Assembly: GCF_021655555.1 (NCBI RefSeq)
Contig: NZ_AP023086.1
Location: 2,572,685-2,636,684 of the forward strand
Source: Marinagarivorans cellulosilyticus
GTDB lineage: Bacteria > Pseudomonadota > Gammaproteobacteria > Pseudomonadales > Cellvibrionaceae
Reading direction: 5' to 3'
DNA: 64,000 bases
In this document: positions 53,231 through 61,000 of the stretch, in pieces
How positions within the stretch are numbered: position 1 is the first letter of the stretch
Layout of the letters: each line of letters opens with the position of its first letter
Program-made: the position numbers and the translations under genes
The notes under the pieces: generated by a model
What the model was told of the DNA's origin: nothing
Seen by the model: the letters and a program-made list of their open reading frames with translations, nothing else
Database searches by the model: none

Positions 53231-54640
53231 TTAGGGGTGGTTTTGGAAACTCACCCAGCGCTGAATTAAAACGCTATCACTATTTTTAACAGACTGTACG
53301 ACGCTAAGGCCTGCGTGTTCTAGTTTTTCTATTGCACTGGCTGGCAGGTAAGCGCCAGTCGTAGGTATCAATAATTCATCGCCATCGTCATCATAAGTGA
53401 CATGAAAAGGAAGGCTGTCGATACTGTTATTCTTATTAACTAGGCTCATAAGCGTTAAATAAGCACTATTACCCCACAAGTAAAAAGATGCTTTATTGCT
53501 GGTGCTGGGCAATTCTTCAAAGCGCAGGCTTTCAATAGGTTTTGTTTTAGCGCCATAGGGCAGGCGGACCATAAACGGCGGGGTGCAGGCAAATAGATTT
53601 TGTGCGCCAGCGGTACTGCGCGCTTGCAGCCAAGCATCGCTTTGAGCGGTGGCTGCTTGGTTATCTAATAATGCGTTTGCACTGGTATAGCCTGCGGTGT
53701 CAAGGCTGGCGCCAGTCAGTAAGCGTACGTTGGCCGCTTGAGCAAAGCGGGCAAAAAACTGCAGCAATTGTGCGTCGTTTGGTGTTGCGTTAATGTCGAG
53801 CAATATTGCATCGTAGGGCGCATTGCCTGCAATGGCTTTGTCCGCAATGACATTGCGGTATAACTCGGATGCCTCAACATTGGCGGCGTGCTCCAAAGCG
53901 TCTTTTTTGATGGCCTCTAGGTTGGCATCAATAAGGTGCAGGTGGCAGGCGCGATCGGTGTCGAGTTTGCGATTAATAAAGTCGAGGCAGCGCCAGCTGG
54001 CTTCTAATTGTTTGAATTCACTGGCGTGCATAATGCTGCGCAGCAGGTCAGTGGCTGCGGCCTCTACGGCACCAACGTATTGTTCGGCTCGCGGGTCTAG
54101 TTGTGCCTCTATATGGGGGGCAATAGTTTGGCGAATTAAAGCCTCGACAGAAAACTCGGCATTGCTTTGTTGTGTTGCACTGCTCAGAACAGAATCTAAT
54201 AGGTTTTCTGGGGGTATACCGCGCACTTGCGCCGCAGTTTGTGTTTGCTCAATTAACCCTTTTGCTTGTAGTTGGTCCACGGCGTCTTGGAAGTGTGCTT
54301 TAGATTGCAGCTTTTGGATTAATTCGCGATATTGGCTAAAAGCTGCAACGTTTTGATACAGGTGATCGGGGTTAAGATCGTCTATATCGTCAAAGCTAAT
54401 GGTGTTGTCGCAAATGGGGAGTTTAAGTTGCACATTCAAGCGCTCAAAGACTTCGTCGAAATTGTCTTTGGTAACGCGGTGATGTTTGCGCTTTAACAGC
54501 GAAGTCGCCCCATCGCTGCAAGCTAGGCCGCTGAAGTTGCCGATTATAGCGATCTTCCATGCGCCGCTGCCTTTGGGGGCAAGTGCAGTTGCATTGGTTT
54601 GAGGGTGAGTGATATTGGATTGCACATTGAGCTCTGGCAA
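53231..54640 (-). CDS. TssB-TssC fusion, type VI secretion sheath-like protein
   Basis: 469 residues. The N-terminal part (about 26-125) resembles TssB/VipA: KIAIIGNFSG, KDNFDEVFERL, ISFDDIDDLNPDHLY, RELIQKLQ. After a linker, about 180-440 resembles TssC/VipB: LRSIMHASEFKQLEASWRCLDFI, DAILLDI, PPFMVRLPYGAK and FYLWGNSAYLTL. Normally these are separate sheath proteins. No other T6SS genes are visible in the window, so it is an orphan here. The C-terminal sheath-handshake region of TssC appears short. Possible roles are a component of a remote T6SS or an unrelated phage-tail-like sheath protein. Confidence 0.75.
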   Translation of the reverse strand: MPELNVQSNITHPQTNATALAPKGSGAWKIAIIGNFSGLACSDGATSLLKRKHHRVTKDNFDEVFERLNVQLKLPICDNTISFDDIDDLNPDHLYQNVAAFSQYRELIQKLQSKAHFQDAVDQLQAKGLIEQTQTAAQVRGIPPENLLDSVLSSATQQSNAEFSVEALIRQTIAPHIEAQLDPRAEQYVGAVEAAATDLLRSIMHASEFKQLEASWRCLDFINRKLDTDRACHLHLIDANLEAIKKDALEHAANVEASELYRNVIADKAIAGNAPYDAILLDINATPNDAQLLQFFARFAQAANVRLLTGASLDTAGYTSANALLDNQAATAQSDAWLQARSTAGAQNLFACTPPFMVRLPYGAKTKPIESLRFEELPSTSNKASFYLWGNSAYLTLMSLVNKNNSIDSLPFHVTYDDDGDELLIPTTGAYLPASAIEKLEHAGLSVVQSVKNSDSVLIQRWVSFQNHP

Positions 54641-54803
54641 GGGGCACCTTTTTGAAGTTGTTGGCTGGCTAGGGCGCGTCCTTGTGGCTGCAGTCCCCGT
54701 GTAGGGGGCATGTTACGCAATCGTGTTGATAAAAACTATCCGTCACATGGAGCGTGAAGCTGTTCAGCGGTACGGTAGGCGTTGAGCTATGTACAGGCTA
54801 GTC

Positions 54804-54842
54804 AGCTTACTTGCGGGCAAGATGGCCGCAAGTAGGCTTTTT
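54804..54842 (+). terminator. Stem-loop between the TssBC and GGDEF genes
   Basis: AGCTTACTTGCGG and CCGCAAGTAGGCT (one mismatch) enclose a 9-nt loop and are followed by TTTTT on the plus strand. The neighbouring genes are both on the minus strand, so its role is uncertain. Confidence 0.4.
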
Positions 54843-54858
54843 AGTAGCGAATAAAGTG

Positions 54859-55959
54859 CTATTGGTTAATCGGGGCGATGCGAAAATGATCGCGACCGTG
54901 TTCTTTGACTTGGTAAAGGGCGTTGTCGGCACGTTTCATTAAGGATTCGGCTGTTTCGTCACCGTCACTTAAGGCAGCGCCAATGCTGACAGAGGGCGTA
55001 CATTGCTTACCGTTTTCGAGGGTGATCACTTGCTTGATGGTATTGCGTAAGCGCGTAAGGTGGCCTTCAAGGCCGTCGATAGAATCGACATCCACTAAAA
55101 TAACCGTAAATTCGTCGCCACCCAGGCGGGCAACAGTATCGACTTCACGTACAGACGTTACTAATCGCTGGGCAACTTTTTTAAGTAAAGCATCGCCTGC
55201 GGGGTGTCCTAGGGTGTCGTTAATGCGTTTAAAATGGTCTAGGTCCAAGTAAATCAATGAAATAAAAGTGCAGTTGCGCCGACTATTGCGCAGTGCTTGA
55301 TCTAGCCGTTCATCGAACAGACGGCGGTTGGCCACACCCGTTAGGTCATCTTGAAATGCGAGCAATTCTAAATAATCGCGGTCTTCTTGGAGCTCTCGAA
55401 CCAAGCGATTGAGTGTTGATGTCATTTCGCTTTCAACATCGGCTTGATCACAAATATCAAGGTTCTTTTCGCGTATTACCCGCCTTGCAATATCGGCCAA
55501 GTGTTGCAGCTGTTTTTGAATAGACTGGGTGTCTTCGACCGGTGTTGTGCGCGGGTTGGTGTCCAATAGTGATGAGGGCACATAAATGCCGCCCTCAATG
55601 ACTTGTTGAATCGCAAAAACAATATCTTCAGGGGCTAGGCTTTTAGGCACAAAGCCACTGGCACCGCTGCCGAGCGCGCTCAAAATAACTTGGGGTTCAT
55701 CGCGGCCCGATACCATGGCAACGGGCAAGGCGGGGTCGCATTTTTTAAGTTTTTGCAGGATGTCTAAACCGTGGTCGGCACCAAGGTTGTAATCCAGCAA
55801 AACTAGGTCGATGTCTTGATCTTGCGCTTGGTAGTCCAGTGCTTCTTGGCCGGTGGCGGCATGTAAAACGGTGCTACAGCTTAGTTGCGCCATCAGCAGC
55901 ATTTCTAAACCTTGCCGAAAAAGCCCGTGGTCATCAACAATGAGTACTTTAATGCTCAA
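54859..55959 (-). CDS. Response regulator with GGDEF diguanylate cyclase domain
   Basis: 366 residues. An N-terminal receiver domain has phospho-acceptor Asp56, the acidic pair D9-D10 and Lys106. A helical linker (about 140-200) leads to a GGDEF domain with the intact active site GGDEF (280-284) and the inhibitory RxxD motif REVD (271-274). It is predicted to make cyclic di-GMP when phosphorylated and to be product-inhibited. No cognate histidine kinase is adjacent. The start has no obvious alternative. Confidence 0.93.
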   Translation of the reverse strand: MSIKVLIVDDHGLFRQGLEMLLMAQLSCSTVLHAATGQEALDYQAQDQDIDLVLLDYNLGADHGLDILQKLKKCDPALPVAMVSGRDEPQVILSALGSGASGFVPKSLAPEDIVFAIQQVIEGGIYVPSSLLDTNPRTTPVEDTQSIQKQLQHLADIARRVIREKNLDICDQADVESEMTSTLNRLVRELQEDRDYLELLAFQDDLTGVANRRLFDERLDQALRNSRRNCTFISLIYLDLDHFKRINDTLGHPAGDALLKKVAQRLVTSVREVDTVARLGGDEFTVILVDVDSIDGLEGHLTRLRNTIKQVITLENGKQCTPSVSIGAALSDGDETAESLMKRADNALYQVKEHGRDHFRIAPINQ

Positions 55960-56450
55960 CGGTTTGTGGTCTCATGTATTCTGTTTCTGGTGAATTCCTA
56001 CCCATTAAGAATGGCTGATGCTTTGCCTATTGGCAACCGCTGTCGGCGCTGTGCTGACGGGAGGTTCGCGAAGTGTATACTGTAACATTCTTTGTGTGTT
56101 CTTAACCTATTAAAAGTGTTGGCGCAGTTGCCTAAAGCAAGGTGGCTTCGCTGTTTTCTGGGGCTAAACTATCATTAATAAGCGCAAATCTATTTTATTA
56201 AATATTTATTAACGCAAGTACTGTAACTTAATTTTGGCACTATTTAAGTTTACGCCTAAAACGTAGAAATCCTGTCAAAAGTTAGGCGTATTAGCGTTTG
56301 TATTTTTAGTGTGCAATGAGTGAATTGACTGCAGGCAGGTTGTTTCGCCTTAGAGCAAGGTAACTGTTGAACTTATCGAGTGTATTTACCGTTGTTTTTA
56401 GGTTTTTGGTGCTCAAAAAATACAATAATCACTTTATGCTAAGAACGAGG
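55960..56450. other. Intergenic region upstream of the tps operon
   Basis: AT-rich, with no gene I can support. A 9-bp perfect inverted repeat (TACGCCTAA at 56251-56259, TTAGGCGTA at 56282-56290, 22-bp spacer) lies about 160-200 bp before the TpsB start and is an operator candidate. Confidence 0.55.
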
Positions 56451-58034
56451 ATGAAACGGATTTATAACCATATTCTTTTAACCATTTTATGGGCTACGCT
56501 GTGCCTGCCCGTTTGGGCGCAAGCGATAAACCCAATGTCCGACGATGCGCGCCTTAAGGTTAATACCTTTACCTTGGTTGAATTGGACAGTGAGACATCG
56601 GCAAAATTGCCACGCGAGTCTTTGCTAAAACAGCTAACGTTAGAACGTGCGCGCTTTGGTGAAATGATGACTGTGGATGAGCTTCATCAGGTGGCCGATG
56701 CTTTGACTGCGTACGTTCGCTCTAAAGGTTATGTTTTTCATTCAGTCTTTTTACCGCCCCAAAAAATTGAGGATGGTTTTGTCGCCTTAAACTTACAAAA
56801 AGGCACGCTTAGCTCTGTTCATGTCATTAATAACACCACGCTACCCGATGCTCGTTTTAGTCGGGTTTTTAAAGACCTTGTGGGTGATATTCTATATGCC
56901 CCAGCAATAGAAGACCGAGTGCAAGCGTTAAAGATGCAAGGTGGCTTTGAGGTCTTTGCGTTTTATTCGCGTGGCGTTAAAGCCGGAGAAGCCCGTTTAA
57001 ATTTAAAAGTTGAGAAGTCGCGACAGCGCTCTTTTTCGCTTAAGAGCGATAACTATGGCAGCGAAAGCAGCGGCCAGCAGCGTTTAATCGCTCAATATTC
57101 TGAATTTCAATTAACCGGTCACCATGACCGTTTATCGCTGGCGGTATTGCGCTCTGTGGACGATGTTGCGAATACTTACGGTAGCTTATCGTACAGCTTA
57201 CCGTTTGCAGGCTTGCAGTATGCTTGGGATATAAGCGCTAGTAATAATCAATTTGAAGTCGGTGCGCGTTTTGCCTCGTTGGGTTTAGAGGGCGATGCCA
57301 CAACCGTGCGTACCGGCATTACTAAACACTTCGGCTTTCATGCTAAGCATCGCTCGCGCATGCGTTTAGGGCTGTATAGCAAACACAATAGTTTAGATGC
57401 AGACGATGATAGTGGCGTGCAAGAAGAGCTAAGCCAAGGCTTGTCGTTACAGTGGTTTAAAGATAAGCAGTGGCAAAAAAGCAGTGCGTTAATGAATTGG
57501 GTTGTGGGCCTAAGCCACGGTAAATATAGCGTAGAAGCTGCCGCTGATGGCCAATTTAATAAATTGAATATCAGCACTTTTTGGTTAAAAGGTATGGCCG
57601 GTGGTCATGCCCGCAATGTATTGCAACTCAATTTACGCGGGCAGGCGAGTGATGCTGGTTTGCCAAGCGTGGAGGGTGTTTCTTTAACCGGCGCCGACGG
57701 TGTGCGCGGATACGAAGCTGGAGGCTTTAATGCCGATAACGCGGTGCTGGCATCGTTAGAGTGGCGCTTTCCGTCGTTGCTGTATTTTTCTGCCGAGCAG
57801 CGTTGGCGGTTGGAGCCATTTGTGATGGGGGACTGGGCAACAGGCGATAAAGAAGGTTTAGGTGATGGCCTGGAAACACAAGCCACTTATGCCAGTGCTG
57901 GCGTGGGTATGCGTTTAGACTGGGGTCGTCATCTTACGGCCCAAGTGACTGCGTCTAGCGCCCTAAAAGGGGAGTTAAACGGTACAGAGGTAGAGGGCGA
58001 TGGGCAAGTTTTGTTCGAAATCCGCTGGTATTAA
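56451..58034 (+). CDS. TpsB outer-membrane transporter (ShlB/FhaC/HecB family)
   Basis: About 527 residues from the ATG at 56451, with signal peptide MKRIYNHILL... cleaved after AQA. A longer frame begins at TTG 56367 with an AAGG site; I cannot exclude it. A POTRA_2-type domain (MTVDELHQVADALTAYVRSKGYVFHSVFLPPQKIEDG) precedes the 16-strand barrel containing VRGY near residue 430, the conserved lid-plug motif. It secretes the partner TpsA. The next gene overlaps its 3' end by 35 bp. Confidence 0.93.
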   Translation: MKRIYNHILLTILWATLCLPVWAQAINPMSDDARLKVNTFTLVELDSETSAKLPRESLLKQLTLERARFGEMMTVDELHQVADALTAYVRSKGYVFHSVFLPPQKIEDGFVALNLQKGTLSSVHVINNTTLPDARFSRVFKDLVGDILYAPAIEDRVQALKMQGGFEVFAFYSRGVKAGEARLNLKVEKSRQRSFSLKSDNYGSESSGQQRLIAQYSEFQLTGHHDRLSLAVLRSVDDVANTYGSLSYSLPFAGLQYAWDISASNNQFEVGARFASLGLEGDATTVRTGITKHFGFHAKHRSRMRLGLYSKHNSLDADDDSGVQEELSQGLSLQWFKDKQWQKSSALMNWVVGLSHGKYSVEAAADGQFNKLNISTFWLKGMAGGHARNVLQLNLRGQASDAGLPSVEGVSLTGADGVRGYEAGGFNADNAVLASLEWRFPSLLYFSAEQRWRLEPFVMGDWATGDKEGLGDGLETQATYASAGVGMRLDWGRHLTAQVTASSALKGELNGTEVEGDGQVLFEIRWY

Positions 58035-61000
58035 GCTTCGCCGCCGGCTTTATTTGGCGGTATTGGCTGCTTCATCGGGTAGTGCTTTTGCATTGCCACA
58101 GGGGGGGCAGGTGAGCGCCGGCGATGCAAGCATCGAAAATGCTGGCGACACAATGAATATTCATCAGGATTCGCAGCGTGTAGTGCTAGATTTTGATAGC
58201 TATAACGTGGCGGCCGGTGAAACCGTTAATTACCAGCAACCTAACAGTGACTCGGTGGCGCTAAACCGAGTGCTAGGCTCTGAGTTATCTGAAATACACG
58301 GCTCTATTAACGCCAATGGCCACGTTTATTTAATTAACCCCAACGGCGTTTTATTTGGTGAAGGCGCGCAGGTGAATGTTACCGGCCTTGTTGCTACAAC
58401 GCTGGATATCGACAACCAAGACTTTATGCAGCAGCGCGAGCACTTTAGTGGTGAGCAAGCGGGCTCGGTGGATAATCAGGGCAATATTAACGCGCGTGAT
58501 CGCGTGGTCTTAATGGCGCCCGAGGTACTTAATAGTGGTGATATTCAAGTCCCAGCTGGCGAAATTATGCTACGAAGTGGCAACAGTGTGTTGCTGCACA
58601 CAGCAGGAAGTGAAATCCCTATTCTGGTTGAAGACCCACAGCTTGACGGGCATGTTTCGAACGTTGGCTCCCTTAGTGCCAACCGCGTTGCTTTAGTATT
58701 GGATGGCCAACAAGGCCGCGATGTTTACGATAGCGCCATTAATAATCATGGTTTAGTGCGTGCGGTCAGTGTGGCCGGTGAAGGTGGCAGCATAGAATTG
58801 CTTGCGGGCAGTAGCGATGTTGTGAATACCGGGCGCTTAGATGCTAGCGCTACCGACGGTCAAGGGGGCGCGGTAAATATCGAGGCGCATCGCTATGCGC
58901 AAACCGGTGAGCTTAATGCCAGCGGCGCCAATATCGGTGATGGCGGCGCTGTTAATATTCATGCGGCCGATACCATTGTGTTTCATGCAGATAGTGAATC
59001 CCGCGTTGATGGCGGCGCCGAAGGCAACGGCGGCGAAATGATCGCGTACGCAGATAACGCCACTTGGTATCGCGAGGGTAGTCAAATTTCGGCACGCGGT
59101 GGCGATGTGCTTGGCGATGGCGGTTTTGTAGAGGTTTCTGGCCGCAATGTGGTTGCTGTAGAAAGCCCTGTTGATATTGGCGCAACCAACGGCAAAGGCG
59201 GCTTATGGTACATCGACCCTACCGATATTACCGTTACAGATGCCACGGGTAATACCAATGGCGCTTTTACTATGGGGGGGGATGGGTATATTTTTAACTT
59301 AACCCTACCTGCGCAAGCAACGTCCATTGCTAACCGTATGGCTTTGCAAAACACCTTGGTTAATTTTGGCAGTGTCTATTTGGATACCGCCTCTGATGCT
59401 GCCGGTACAGGCGATATTATTTTCGAAGCGACAGTGGATTTTATTGGTGCTCCGGCAGGGCGGGTAATGAGCTTGCGTGCCGACAACGATATTATCTTTC
59501 GCGATGGCGCTGGCTTTACCCATACCAATAATGGCAATTGGAGCCTTAATCTTGATATGAATGCCGGCGACTCAATCACTTTTGAAAGTGGTTCTGTTGT
59601 GGCTTTTCGCAATGGCAGTGTTAATGCCACGGCAGTAAACGACTTTTCATTATTAGGCGATGCTTCTATCTCTGGTGACGGCGCTATTAATATAAATGCC
59701 GGCCACGATATAGTAATGGGCGCCGATAGCCAGCTAAATGCAGGTGCTTTTCCGGTTAATTTAACCGGTGGTAACCATGTAACTGTTGCCGATATTGTCA
59801 GCCTGAATACGACCGAAAACGCGATAAGTATTACTGCGACAGCGGGGGAAATTTTAGACGATACGAATGCGGCCAATGGTTTGCATGCAAACAGCGGCGG
59901 CATCTTTTTACAGGCGGTTAACGGCATTGATAGCATAGCCTTAGAAACGACCCAGCTCGGAGTTCGCAATAGTTCAGGTGATGTCGCTTTGAGCACTAGC
60001 GGTGACCTTTCGTTAAACCGGTTGGGTTTGGGCGCTAACATGACCATGTCTATTTCGGCGGGTGGTAGCCTTACTTATGTTGGGGATGCCGGCAACGATT
60101 TTGATGGTGCAACGGCTTCTACGCTGAACCTTACATCGGGTACCGAAATGGTCATTAATGGCCGCATAGTTGATGAAACGGGATCTTCTGATCACGAGCT
60201 GGATATTAATCTTGTGGCCGGTACCGATTTATCGATGTTGGACGGCTCGATTTTAAGTTCTGGCTTTGGGGTGTTCGATGTTCAAGCGTTGAATGGCGAT
60301 GCAACAGTTACTGGCCTGAATACGCAGGCGATGGTTAATAACGCCATTACGGTATCTGCACTTAATGGCCAAATTCTTGATGGCGGTGATACCCGCACCG
60401 ATTTATACGCACCTGATGGCGGCTTCTTTTTGCGCTCGATGGGGGATATCGTTGGACTAGAATCAGAAACCAATACTTTTGATGCGATTTCTACCGCAGG
60501 AAATATAGAATTAAGTGACGTAGCAAGTTTTGCCGCTGAGCGATTAGAGGCGGGCGGGGCTGTAACCATTAATGCCACGAATGGTTTTGCCATTCGTAAT
60601 TCTGCCATTGTGAATGCAACCGATTTGACGGTAAATGCTAGCCAATTAATTCGTTTGCCAAATACTGAGCTGCGCGTTACGGGCACAATGACGCTAAATG
60701 GTAGTGATATTCGACAGCAAGACGGTTTGCGGGAAGTGGACCTTGCCGCGAATACATTAGTGCTTAATAGTGATTTTGAAGGTGGTGATGCGACGATTAA
60801 TGCAGATGCGCAATTTTTAGAATTGCGTAATACCGGCGCAGATACGGTAACGGTTATTAATAGCTCAGACCTATCACTTACGCAATATGAGGCAACAACT
60901 GGGTCATCTGTTATTCAAACGGCAAGCGGTTTTGATTTAACTGTAGCCAATGCCATTAATTTAGAAGGGAATGCGGCAGCTCTAACGTTAAATGCAGGGA

